Of a stretch of 64,000 nucleotides of DNA, positions 45,679 through 57,505 are shown in pieces (the first letter of the stretch is position 1; each line of letters opens with the position of its first letter). Position numbers and translations under genes: made by a program. Source of the stretch: Liquidambar formosana (lineage: Eukaryota; Streptophyta; Magnoliopsida; Saxifragales; Altingiaceae); assembly GCA_039720395.1 (NCBI GenBank), contig CM077831.1:9970333-10034332 (forward strand). Reading direction: 5' to 3'. The notes under the pieces are model-generated. The model made no database searches. It was not told the origin of the DNA and worked only from the letters and a program-made list of their open reading frames with translations.

Positions 45679-48295
45679 TGTCACGACCCAAATTAATTAA
45701 GCCGTGATCAATGATAATAAAACAAGCTTTTTCTTTAATAAGTCCTTTGATAAAACGTGGATGACATGTGTTAAAATCCTCAACATTTTAAAAGAATTTT
45801 CAGCATGACCCATCCGTAGATAGGACATACCATCGTGAAAACCTGTTATGAAAATCCATACATAAAAATTTCCTGTCATCCATGGTAGTGGTATCATCCC
45901 ATGCATCGCATTCCACGTATACAACCATAAATAATTACAATTACAACCCTGATTTAAATGACATTTACATTAACCCAATAGAAACCCAATTAATTACATA
46001 TTCTTTCCCAAAAATACATTAACAATTAACTTAAAATAATTCCGCTAATAGCATCTTCCGCCCAAGATAGCATAACCAATCCCTGGATTATCTGAAAAAC
46101 ATTTAAAAGTAATAGGCGTGAGTCCGACGACTCAGTAGATACAATTTGACATAGTAAACTATAGCAATGATATAAATAAAACCAAATATATCATTTACAT
46201 CAAAATATACTAACCCAGTATATTACAAATCATTAAAATAAGTTATATCACCCATAACTTAAAATAAATAATGCATATGTCCAATGCACGTGACTCATGT
46301 CCAATTTACATTAATCCATTTATTACCAACCACTCCCGCAGGAGTCTTCGCGCGGAAACGGAGGATTTAAACCCACCTCCAAGAGGACAACACAAGGGTT
46401 CCTACCTGGAACCGGAAAGTAGCCTCTGATTTGGGAACACAAGGGTTCCTACCTGGAACCGGAAAGTACCCCAGGACCAAAGGAATGGAAAACACCGCAA
46501 AGTCCCATTGACTGCAAGTAGTCCAATTCCAATGACCCCTTTTAATGCAATACTTTTACCCAGTATTCATTAAATCCATTTAATGCATGATTATGCCAAC
46601 ATGCAATGCGATAAACCATAAAATGATTTTATAACCAAAATCATCTTCAAAATATACCACATAACCATAGTGGAAATAATCACATCATTATACCAATTTA
46701 TGATAACATCATAAATACCCGTAAAATCAGTACAATTATATTCCATTTAATGTATAAAATAAACCAACTCATTAATAAACATAAATTCCAATTTATGTTA
46801 TCCAATACCCCAAAGTCCAATTTAAGATTTATTCCATAAATCATGTATATTCATATTCTAGGCCCAAGAATACCAAATAATATGATAATATATACCATAT
46901 TATCATGTCAATAGTTTAAACCTATGTAAATTGCACCTACCTCAACCAAATGCGTGGAAAAATGCAACCTTTGATACCGTGGGTATGAACTCCAAGCCCT
47001 AGGATGCAAATGCACGCTCCCAATCCAAGCCCTAGCTCCCAAATGCCATGAATGGGGAACTCCAAATCACCACCAAAGCTCCCCAATATGCATGAATAAC
47101 CCAAAAAATGTAAGAATGAGACAATAACCCAAAATAAATTACAAAACCTAACTCCAAAATGTGAGAAATACCTCTACAAATGCGAAAGAGTTGGTGAGGA
47201 TGACAACCCATGCCAACTCCCACGAAATCCAAGCTCACAACACCGTGAACAAGCTCCAAGCTCCACTAAGAGGTTGGAGAATATGGATCCAACCATAATA
47301 ATGCATTCCTAAGCCTCCAAGAGAGAGAAAAACCCAAATCCACCACCGTACACGCGTAGATCGGGCTAAAATACGCTAGATCCGAGCTTGCCGGCGTCGG
47401 ATCGAGGTCGCCGTGCTCCGGCGAGATGCCGTCGAGCCTCCACCCCATCTTCTCCTTCTCCCTCTCTCTCTCTCTCTCCATGACCAAAAATATCAGATTT
47501 TGGTCTAAAATCGTGTGGATGGGTTTTTATAAGGGGTGAGGGGCATTTGCGTCATTTTACACAAAAAAATTTGCAAAACCCGCGATGCACGATCGATCGT
47601 GGGTTGAGGGCACGATCGATCGTGAAAAACAGAAGTGAAAATGCCTTTCTGGGGCACTGACGATCGATCGTCCCTAGGCCAGGATCGATCGTCACTTGCT
47701 GAAAATGCCCAGTAACTCAGGCAATTGTGTATAGACCCACACAGTACACACCACTGCCTTATTTTCATTAAAAACATTTAAGTAACCTTTTACTTTAAGT
47801 TATTTAATGAAAATAAGCAAATAACCCCCCATTTGAATCCAAATAAAATATCAAAAAAATTAAATACCCAATATATCAAAATCTAAATTTCGAGTTTTAG
47901 TACAAAATCCGTCGCCCGACAGATTTTCCTAAAACAAACATGCGTGGAACCCAATCCAAACGTGCTAATAAAATCCCATAAAATCACCAATGTCTTATAA
48001 TATTATAAACTCCCATTACCGCCAAAAATTATCCTTTAAAACGAAGATTTACGAAAATCCACTTTTCTCCAACACTTAGCCAAATTTCAGCAGCTTAAAC
48101 CCTTAAGTTGCAAATAAGGCTAAACGCACCCGAAATATACTCAATGCACCAAAACAAGCATCCAAACACATCCAACATCGAAATATCATGCACATGCATT
48201 ACCCATGCATGTAATCATCTGACAAATCAAGGGATTAACTACGCTAACCATAGATTAAACCCTTAATACCCTATTTAAAAATTACGGGTATTACA
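45679..48295 (-). repeat. Tekay-like LTR copy 3 (2617 bp)
   Basis: Same as copies 1 and 2 but lacking about 21 bp after ATTTAAGTAA near 47784 (the CTTCTCCATTCTTTCTTCTT block) and 2 bp in the CT run near 47460. By orientation this is the element's original 5' LTR. The fact that both other copies share the longer form places the recombination point of the central LTR to the left of these differences. Confidence 0.9.
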
Positions 48296-48342
48296 TTTAT
48301 ATTCCGCACTTCTATTTTTCCCTCTTGTTCGATTCCCAATAG

Positions 48343-48354
48343 TGGTATCAGAGC
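48343..48354 (+). promoter_or_regulatory. PBS of the copia element (initiator Met tRNA)
   Basis: TGGTATCAGAGC follows one base after the 5' LTR end (...GATTCCCAATA at 48341). It is the canonical copia minus-strand primer site. Confidence 0.9.
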
Positions 48355-51288
48355 CATGATTATGCATAATACAAAATACATATGGGCTGCTAATTATGGT
48401 GTAGTTGAATGATTTAAAAATCTGGAAAATTTTTCTGCATAATTGTTTTTCCTCCATGGCTGAACCTAGGGTTTGGAACCCTAGGTCAATTCTCTTCTAC
48501 TCCTCTTCTTATTGATGGTTAAGTGTAGCCATGGATGCAATAGGTTGCATAGGGTTTGAGTTTGGAGAAGAAGAATAAGGAAACTAGGGTTCTATAAAAC
48601 TGTTTTGAACAGTTTTCATGGTAGCCATGAAAAACCGTCATCTTGTTTTGCATGCCGAATTCAGAGTTCTTCTCCAAAATTTTTGAGCCATATATGGTTA
48701 GAAAGCTCTTCGAATAAGCTTTCCAACCCAACAAACGGTGCGTCAATCCGAGTTCTGTAGTGAAAGTTATGAATTTTTTACTACAGGCTGTCTGGAAAGA
48801 CAGTTTTGCTCGGGAATGGTGCAATAGCCACAACTTTGAGTTATTGATGGAGATCAAAGGCATGGCAATGGTTGCCACCACTTGGGTTATGTTCTAGACA
48901 TGGTAGGGAAAGGTTCCGAAGCATTTAGATGCATCATAATTGGATTAAGATGCTAGAACAGAAGGAAGAAGGAGAAGAACACCATGGAGGCTGAATCTGG
49001 GTTTTAGAACCCTAAGGTTCTTGCAATTAATTCTAATTAAAGCTGCTGTATTTATGATGGAAAATCATTGTAGGATCATCATATATCATGTGTATATGAT
49101 TTTCTTTAAGTTTCAAAAAGGTTTGGATGGAAAAAGATTCAAAAAGTTTGAAAAGTTTTCATGAACAGCATAGCAGAATTTTTCTGCAGAAAAGTCATCA
49201 ATGGAGTTTTGATTAGAACTTGAGTTAGGGAACTCAAAATTGCATGAAACCAATTGCATTAGTTTCCTAAGACATGTAGGATACTGGGAAAATTCATTTG
49301 GTAGCCTAATTCATTCATCTTGCTGGGTTTTAAATCAATTTCTGACCATGGACAGTATGCTGTCAAATTCTGGGCAGCCTACTGTTGTTTTAATTGTTTA
49401 GAACAATTGGTGATGATTTGATCATCCAAACCTCTTCTATTAGCTTAGTATTTCATGTAGGGACATGATACAAAAGCCGGTTTCAATGGAGGAGTCAAAT
49501 TGATAAGGTTTTAGAAGCTATTGTGACCTTGAAGGTCTGCAACAATGGCTCCAGCAATGGGTTTTGGAAACCCTAATTGTTCTTGATGATGGCAGCCACT
49601 TTGACCTCTTCTCACGTGTCCAAGGGCTTGTCCCACACCCCTGTAGTCCTCTCCCTTGGCTGGCCATGGCCTCCCACAGCCGTTGGTGGCCATGGCAGCC
49701 TAGCCAAGCTCAGGCAGCCCCCTGGTAGTGACGGCTGCATAGAGTTAAGGATGAAACCCTAATTTTGAGTTAATGATGAAACCCTAATTTCATTATGGCA
49801 TTAATTAAAACCCTAATTGGAATATTGATTACCTTAATTAAGAGTTAATGATTGGTCATTAAATGACCAATCATGGTTATTAATTGTTAGGGCATAATTA
49901 ATACCATTAATGATGTCTAGGGTTAGGGTTTTGATAACCCTAATTAGTGTAATTAATTAAGGGTAATAAATACCCTATTTGGCATTAATTAAACCCTAAT
50001 CCCTTTTATTAAATACCGTTTGAACCTAGGGTTTTAATGATTGGACATTAAATGACCAATCATAAGGCATTTAATGATTAGGGCTTGCATTTAGGGTTTA
50101 GGGTTATGCATTTAGGGTTTAGGGTTTTAGGAAACCCTAATACACTAATTCATCATTTTATTGATTTTATTTAATTCCTATATTAATTATTTAATTAATA
50201 TTGATTAATTTTATAATGTTTTAAATGGTTTAAAACACAATTAGGGATTAAATTAAAAATCTGGAAATTCTTAATTAAATGAAATTGTTTTGTTTAATTA
50301 AGGAAACCCTAATATTGGATATTAGAGTTATTTTAGGAAACTTTACATGTTTTCTATTAATTTGATTAATTGAAACTAAATGTCTTAAATGTTAAGACTT
50401 TATTTAATTCTGGATATTTTGTTAAAACCTAATAAGATTAGGATGCATTAATGAGATTAATGTAAATCATTCAAGAGAATTACCATAATGCCCATATGTT
50501 TTAATGCTTACAGTTTTTCTTTACATTATGCAATGAGATTGTATGTATGTGTTTGGATGATGATTATGGACTATACCCCTTAAACAAATTGTGATTGGCC
50601 GTCTTATGAATGGGTTGTAATAATTTTTCAAGAGTTGTAATTTTATTATGGTGATGTAATTTATTATTTGGGGCTTGCATGCCACCTTCCCTCTCTCTCT
50701 ATCATTCTCTTATGTACCCCACATTCCCCTTATGATACCTTTCTATATATTATATAAATGTTATGTAATCGAGAGTGCACTAAGGAGCATGGTGGATGCA
50801 AAGGAGTATGATGGAGCCCAACAAGCCAATGGTGGAGACCAACAAGCCAATGGTGGAGACCATCAAGCCAAGGGAGCAGATTGAAGGACTTGAAAGCTTA
50901 GAGAAGTTTTTCAAGAAAGTATGCATGTTACGAATGGTTTATTTTACGATCACCTACACCCACCATAGACCTAGGATTCAATCTATTGGCTTGGATTGAA
51001 TCTTCTCAAAGTCCATAATCATCATAGTGGGAGCTTTAATTTATGAGATAATTGTATTAGCTCCAATACCATAGTTTGGTATATGTTACCTATTCACTTA
51101 GGGACTAATATCAAAATATGGTACTTTATATATGTTGATATATAATAGCATGCGATGTATGATTTATAATAGCATGAGATGTATGATTATAAATAGCATA
51201 ATTTATATGTTTAAATTTTGATACATAGGATGCATGTTAATTTGATGAGACCCTTTATAACCCCTCTTATTTTAATATTAAGTTGAAA
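48355..51288 (+). other. Long untranslated leader of the copia element
   Basis: About 2.9 kb with no convincing gene. It holds a GC-richer island (about 49585-49740, GGCCATGG words) and a stretch dense in AAACCCTAA and TTTAGGG motifs (49755-50145). A perfect 27-bp palindrome with 13-bp arms lies at 49848-49874, with a one-mismatch second copy at 50037-50063. A short GGTGGAGACCAACAAGCCAAT-type repeat of 21 bp, three units, lies at about 50810-50875. The small frames at 49511-49762 and 50675-50999 have no recognisable domain. Confidence 0.6.
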
Positions 51289-51760
51289 ATGAAGAAATCA
51301 TAGGGAATGAATTCTTCATTGCCTTCCATCATTATAGGATCATCTAACGTCCCTTAATGTGGGTACCTGGCTACAGACATGTAGGAGCTACCCATGTTAA
51401 AGACATTACTTGAAACTATCACATATGAGATATCATGGGGTGCCTAAACTGGTATATACCAAGAAACTAACATGTGAGGTATATATTTGGCGAAACATAC
51501 CTGTGTGAATGATGGGTTTAACTTAACTAGGGAAGTATTCCAAGAAACTAACATGTGAGGTGTATGTTCCCTAGAGGCAAAACGATTGGAACTTGCTTAT
51601 GAAGCAATAGACAAAGAGTTGTCTTCTTATTGTGGGCTAGAAGCCAAGAAACTAACATGTGAGGCTTCTAGGTCACAGTGGGACCCCAATCCCCATTAGG
51701 AATGAGATTCCCGAATTCCATTAGAGGGTGTATGGAATTTGATAAAATAGTGGGAGGTAC
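51289..51760 (+). ncRNA. Structured leader RNA domain: stem-loops with a common 17-nt loop (candidate)
   Basis: Three stem-loops share the loop AAGAAACTAACATGTGA but not their stems. Loop 51461-51477 sits in an 8-bp stem TATATACC/GGTATATA. Loop 51542-51558 sits in a long stem starting CTAGGGAA and ending TTCCCTAG, with one mismatch, one bulge and two G-U pairs. Loop 51646-51662 sits in CTAGAAGCC/GGCTTCTAG, extended by TGTG/CACA across a mismatch. Between and around them are GAAGAAATCAT/ATGAATTCTTC (51289), TTGCTT-atg-AAGCAA (51593) and AGACAA-agag-TTGTCT (51609). A weaker fourth relative (51391-51439) has a similar loop. It lies a few hundred bases before gag, where packaging or dimerisation signals are expected. 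Function is inferred. Confidence 0.65.
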
Positions 51761-51849
51761 CATATGATTAAAGACCCAATCATTATGGATAAAAATGAAA
51801 TCTAATTATCTGTTTATGTAAATTACCTAATTACTCACCTCAAAACCCC

Positions 51850-54700
51850 TATTTCCTAATATAGGATATTGATAGTTTGACTAAACCCGATTTCTTTGAT
51901 TGACTTAGGAAATTGAGAATTGTTCTCAATTTAAAAAGATTGTTTATATGCTATTAGGCCTTTTATTAAAGGCCCTCCATAAAATATCCTAAGAAGAAAA
52001 AGACACTATGCGCAATTGGCATCTTGTTGCCATGCTATATGATAGTATTGATGACTAATGAGCTTCAGAAGCAAAATTAGTCAATGCAAGTGCCTTTGAT
52101 GTCCTACATCACATACAAAGGTTGTATTGTGAGTAAAATAATACTATAAAGTATAGTACTTGTAAAGGACTTCTTCTGGACTAGGATGTAATAAAAGTTG
52201 TTTATTAATAATCATTCTTTTGAAAAATGATTAATCACATAGAATAGCTTGAGAAGCTAGATGTGATTTAAAATGGAAGCATAGAGGAAAGCAAGTCTTG
52301 AAAAGTCAAAGACAAAGAAATATAATTATTTTGTAGTAAACATAAGGTATTGTAAAGGGAAATTGATAAAGTATCAGTCTTCCTAGAAGAACCAAACTTT
52401 TGAAGTTTTGGTTCATGCTCTAAACTAAATTGTTGGTTAGTTCTGCTTCTTGGTTTTTGGATTATAGTGTAATCTAAATGGAAGCAGAAAGTTAAGTAGA
52501 TAATAAGTTACCTTTAAAAATTTTAATAGAGCAAGAGTTGCTAGATTAATTTTGGGAACTTATTTCTTAACTAGGTCATTTAAGACATTCTAGAAATTTG
52601 ATTTCTGAATTTAAATGACTAATTAGAGTGAATGCAATGTATTCTGAGAATACAAGAGATGTAGAGACTCTCATTTAAATGTAACGATTATGATTTGGTT
52701 ATAAGATGACCAAACCCATCTTTTACTTGGTGAAGTAAAAGAGTTACATTTATAATTTGACTAATACATTGTGATGTATATAGTCATGTAGAGCATGCAT
52801 TCAATTACAGTAGACTCATTTTAGAATACCATAGCTCAATGGTGAATCTAAGAGAACGAATTGAACCCTATTAAGATATGGTTTGATCCATGATGAGTTT
52901 TACTAATGTATCCATCTAGGATATACCTTAAAATTGCTACATATTGATAATTTAGGGTTCACTCCAGTTTCGTCCCAATTATATTAGATATGATATGGGA
53001 AGAAACCCAATTTAAAGAAGTTAAGGCTTGGGCTTGTGCTACGTATGTCTAGAAACATAATGTAGACAATCTGGAAATAAGGTCAAGTAAGTGTTGAATT
53101 GTGGTATATCCCAAAAGTGGTTGGGATAGTATTTCTGTTACCCTAATGAACAAAAGTTGTCCATTAGGATGTTTGCTAGATTTTCTTGAGAAAGAGTTCA
53201 TTTAAGAAAAATGCAAAAGTAGATAGAATTTATAGAATTGTCTATAAAGCCACAAACGAACAAAGATCCAACCCTTGTCTCTGTTGAGGCAAAACCTTTA
53301 ATTACACCACATTCTTTTCATAGATCAAATTGGATATTTCTTTAACATAAGAGAGATATTGTATCTCCATTAGAATGTGAAAGAATTGTTCTTTGGTGAT
53401 AAAGATCACCAAGATAATCCTATTGATTATGACTAGACGATGTTTCACATTAACTCGAGAAATGACTAAGAGTCATTAAATCCAATATGGATAGGTAGAG
53501 ACCTAAAAGGCTTGGCTATTTAAGAATGTTTTCAACATAGGCAAAAAGTTGTCTATAAAGAAACTTGTTTGATAATAGTTATGCTGAAATCCATTTGGTT
53601 CTTGTTATCTATAAACACACATTTTGAATATAAGATATGTCAAAAAGGATATAAAGATGTTATATCAAATGGTGAAAAACCATAGAAGTGTGTAAATTAT
53701 AGAAGTCTATTAATAGACTACAAGGTTCTCATAATTAGAACATCTATAAAGTTGAAGTAATCAAATTGTTTGATTTCTCTCATTGTATAGATGGACCATG
53801 AGTGTATAAAAGGTTAGTGGGAGTGCGATCGTTTTTCTTTATCCTAAGTATAGATGACATCCTAATCATTATGAATGATATATGAATGTTATCTAATGTA
53901 AAGTTTTGGTTTTTGGAGAAAAACTAATTCATGAAAGATTTGGCAGAAGCATTCAACAAGATCTATAGAGATAGATCATATAGATTGCTAAGTATCTCCA
54001 AATCATTAAACATAGTTGAAATGTTGAAGGAGTTCAACATAGAGAATTCTAAGGGAGGTCTGATTTACTTCAGATAAGAATTCATTATTCAAGGGCATGT
54101 GTCCTAGGATAATACAAGTAAGGTTCTTAAAGTGTTAAGAAGCCTTATTCTACACTATGTATTGAACTTGATATCTATTATGTTGTAATTGTTACAAATA
54201 GTTATCAATCAATTCAAATTTAGAATATTGGATTGTATATGGAAATTGTAAACTCATAGTAGATGGGTATATAGATTTGGATATAATCCATATGGGGTAT
54301 ATTTTATATTCACTTTAGTTGGTGAAATACTTAATGGAAGAACTGTATGAAAGATACAGTGGATTCCATTATTAAAGGTGAATTAATTGTCGCATTGTCT
54401 AGGAAACTGTTTGGATCTATAAGTTCATTTAGAACTTGGAGTTGTTCCTTCCATTGAGTTGCCCACACCTTATTTTGTGACAACAATGGGTCTATAGCTC
54501 AAGTATAGGAATCACGGTCTCATCAAAAGTCCAAACACATAGAGCGGCAATTCCATGTGATTAGAGGAATCATTGGAAAAGGTAATAGATACATTACAGA
54601 AGATATTATCTACATAAGTTTTTGTAGACCTACTGACTAAAGCTTTAAAACATAATTTGTTATGTCTAAGACCAACATCTTGAGAAGATAGGTATGCGAT
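51850..54700 (+). pseudogene. gag-pol: Decayed copia gag-pol
   Basis: Only broken fragments can be read on the plus strand. They include gag-like text near 51860-52130 (LRKLRIVLN-like and a D-L-LQ-type helix region) and an integrase C-terminal stretch near 53000-53200 (VKAWACATYV, DNLEIRSSKC, FLEKEF). RT-like text occurs near 53790-54060 (DHECIKG, then YRLLSISKSLNIVEMLKEFN). RNase H text is near 54475-54650 (DNNGSIAQV-stop, SRSHQKSKHIERQFHVIRG, GKGNRYITEDI). Every domain has stops and frameshifts, so no protein is possible. The identifications rest on copia motif order. The region is far more eroded than the LTRs. Confidence 0.7.
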
Positions 54701-54734
54701 ACATGGTCGATTGGCTTTAGTGCAAGTGGGAGAT

Positions 54735-56384
54735 TGTTAGGATTATACCCTAGAGCCAATTATAGAGATGATTGTTTAGGTATTAGGAACAATCATTTGA
54801 TTTCATTTATGTATGTCACATTTATTATTGATTTAATAAAAGGGCTTATTCTATTATGTTTATATGCATAATTTATATTTACATAATATGTCCATGGAGT
54901 TAGAGTTGAGAATATGGAATTACAAAGAGTTGTAATTTTGAGACTGTAGATATATCTCTGTACTAAACTCCTAAAGCATTCCTAGTTGAAGGTTCACTAT
55001 GATGGACAATAATGAACCATAGGACTAGCACTTGTTAGGTTGACTCTATAGGAGGATAGCTAGTCTCAAGCTATTTGTGTGGAGACACTACAACCAACAA
55101 GTGGGTGCCTATTACGAGAATAGGTACACTGAATGTGACCAAAGCTATGAGATAAACTGAATGGAGTTTTATCCTGCCTGTCAATCAGTTTCTCATTGTT
55201 ATAGTGGTACAAGTAATCCTTAGACCTGAGACACCATAGTTGTCTTATGCATGTAGCTTTAGAAGTTTGATAACACTAAGTGCAAATCCTATTCAGGGGT
55301 TTGCAAAGGTATTCATTGGCCCTACTGCTATGTGTATGAAGGCATGTGAGTGATCAACAAGGGATCCATCACTCTCAGGAAAAAGAGAGAGAATGTCTCA
55401 TATAGCATTCATAATATAACTCATTAAATCTATGGCCATGGTAGGATGAATATGAAAAGAGTTTCATGAGTTCATCAATGATTTGATATCTATGAATGAG
55501 TATAAAGTAATTGAACTAGGGACTTGACAGACTTCCATGTCCTATTAGTTCAATTGGAGACATTGTGTTGAAGGAAGGATGCAATTGTAACCTATAAACT
55601 ATAACAGAAGGGTTCTTTGTAAATGACTATTCACCTCATTAAGGACCACACCATGAGCCATATGCTAGGTGTTACTCATGGTTAGTAGAAGCCCTAATTG
55701 ATATAAGTGAGTTATAATCAATTAGGGAATTGGAAGGAGTTCCAATTAGACCCTAAATGGAAAGAGTTCCATTGTGCACACCTCGTGCTATTCCTACTAC
55801 TTGATGATGTGAACCCAATGGGTCACACACTGATCATGCAAGATGAGCTTTAAAGTCTATGAGAGAAAGGGTATGAGTGCATAAAGAATAGTTCTATGAG
55901 GCCTATTTATATTTGATATAATTTATAGGAGTTATTGTGCAATTTAGAGAAATTGCATAAAACCCTAGTAGGGTTTCCCCCTAGGGCCGGCCCTCTTAGT
56001 GTGGACTATATAAGTCACACTATGATGTGTGACATCATTATAAGTTGAACTCCCCAAGGGCTGGCCAGAATTTCCAGCCTCCCTCTCTCTCTCTCCTCTC
56101 TTCTCCTACACTAGCAACAACAAGGAAAAGGAGGAAAGGACTTGAAGCTCTAGCTAGGTGTGGATACTGTTGGAGGCAGCACACTTGGGCTGCTCATTCA
56201 CGGCTGTCCGGAATCAAAGCTTGGAGCAAAAAGGAGAAGACAAAAATTCTGTAAGTGTTCTAACCCTCTTTGTAGTTAGGGTTTGATTTTGTGTTATGCA
56301 TAGTTAGATTCATGGGATTGGGAATCGTAGGAAAAATTTTTATATTCCGCACTTCTATTTTTCCCTCTTGTTCGATTCTCAACA
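54735..56384 (+). repeat. 3' LTR of the copia element
   Basis: TGTTAGGATT...TTCTCAACA, 1650 bp, preceded by the PPT AAGTGGGAGAT (54724-54734). It carries the TATA at about 56005 and the same AGGGCCGGCCCT palindrome. It is uninterrupted, so it shows the empty site of the Tekay-like insertion: AAAATTTTTATATTCC at about 56334. Confidence 0.95.
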
Positions 56385-57375
56385 CAAAATGCCCATGACA
56401 GCCAGACCTTTTGTTTTTCAAAAAATGCATGATCTCAAATGCCACTAAAACATTATCTGAGATAAGCCGACCCAAAACAAAGGCGCTTTGACTTTCAAAG
56501 ATAATGTAAGGTAGGATCTCTTTCAAGCGATTGGCCAATACTTTAGCAATAATCTTATAAACCACGTTACAAAGACTAATAGGTCTATATTGAGTAATAT
56601 GCTCAAGGCTATCAGTTTTGGGAATAAGCACAATGTGAGTATAATTGTAATTCCTAAGCATACTACCACCTCTAAGGAAAGGCAGGGTGGCCTTAGTTAC
56701 TGTCGGGCCAACAATATGCCAGTATTTTTGGAAAAAAAGAGTTGGCATGCTGTTAGGCCCAGGAGCTTTGGTGGGTTGCATTTGAAAGAGAGCATCTCTT
56801 ACTTCATCATCCCGACAATCCTGCATAAGTCTAAAATTCATATCTTTTGTAACTCGAGTCTGAACACCTTTAAGAGCCATCTCAAAGTTTTGGGGGTTTG
56901 AGGTTTTGAAAATGTCCTTAAAATAGTCCATGACGATCGCCTCTATATGACCTTCCTCTGTCTGCCACTGTCCATTATTGTCCTTAATTCGCTTAATCAA
57001 ATGTTTGTTTCTTCGCTAGGATGCTCTAGCATGAAAGAAACCCGTATTCCTATCCCCCTCCTTGAGCCAACTAATTCTGGATCGTTGGCGCCACATGACC
57101 TCCTCCCTGGCCAAAATCTCATCCATCTGTTGAATAATATTCTTCTCCTTTTCAAGCAATGTGTGTTGCCCTGTGCTTTCCTTAATCCTCTTAAGCTGTT
57201 CCTGAAGTGCTTTAAGTTGTCGATGGACATTCCCAAACCTTGTTTCGTTCCATATGAATAAATTTGACTGGGTAGCTTTGATTCTCTCACTAACACAAAA
57301 CATATCTAAGCCTTGCCCTCGCCAACCCCACCCTTCCTTAATAATCTTTTCACACTCATCAGACCTTATCCACAT
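56385..57375 (-). pseudogene. LINE reverse transcriptase, N-terminal half
   Basis: Two overlapping frames. The upstream part (57375-57016) has the linker text ERIKATQSNLFIWN and WLKEGDRNTGFFHARAS. The next (57000-56385) has VRDALFQMQPTKAPGPNSMP, LFFQKYWHIVG, VLIPKT...YRPISLCNVVYKIIA, LANRLKEILP and SQSAFVLGRLISDNVLVAFE, the RT finger and palm motifs of plant L1 elements. A stop and frame shift separate the frames near 57000-57016. The sequence is cut at 56385 by the copia element and continues at 35011. Confidence 0.9.
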
Positions 57376-57505
57376 AGCTTCGAATCAGAATGGTTTCTTC
57401 CTTCTACTGCCCCCTTACTACACTGTCAGTGTTAACAAAAATGGGAAAATGATCTGAGGCACTACAAACCAAGTGCTCGACCCAGGAAAATAAAAACCTA
57501 CTACA

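Larger units (their letters stand above)
36623..48295 (-). mobile_element. Non-autonomous Tekay-like Ty3/gypsy element as LTR-int-LTR-int-LTR tandem
   Basis: Three LTRs (36623-39262, 41151-43790, 45679-48295) and two internal regions (39263-41150, 43791-45678) repeat with a 4528-bp period. TSD TTTAT lies at 36618-36622 and 48296-48300. Orientation is minus: next to the right-hand LTRs is GCTCTGATACCA, the reverse of the initiator-Met PBS TGGTATCAGAGC, and next to the left-hand LTRs the reverse of a TTGGGGAGAAT PPT. LTRs starting TGTAATACCC and the PPT context GGGGACGAATTT are characteristic of Tekay/Del chromoviruses. The 1.9-kb internal region has no gag or pol, so this is a large non-autonomous derivative (LARD-like). 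The third LTR is 23 bp shorter through two small deletions. Confidence 0.9.
35017..56384 (+). mobile_element. Ty1/copia retrotransposon inserted in the LINE
   Basis: Target duplication CAAAA at 35012-35016 and 56385-56389. 5' LTR sequence is 35017-36622 plus 48301-48341 (one copy of its inserted element's TSD is excluded), and the 3' LTR is 54735-56384 (1650 bp). PBS TGGTATCAGAGC is at 48343-48354 and PPT AAGTGGGAGAT abuts the 3' LTR. The internal region is about 6.4 kb with an unusually long leader (about 3.5 kb) and gag-pol so decayed that only fragments can be recognised. The two LTRs remain about 98-99 percent identical by eye. Degraded coding with young LTRs suggests a non-autonomous lineage mobilised by proteins of another element. 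Confidence 0.9.

Noticed and set aside
36641..45924. Families of identical 60-90 residue frames, e.g. at 36641-36868, 41169-41396 and 45697-45924
   Set aside because: They repeat only because the LTR is present three times and have no domain or codon signature. They are LTR shadows, not a gene family.
49511..49762. Overlapping 60-residue frames in the copia leader
   Set aside because: The GC-rich island opens frames on both strands. No homology or start context is evident.
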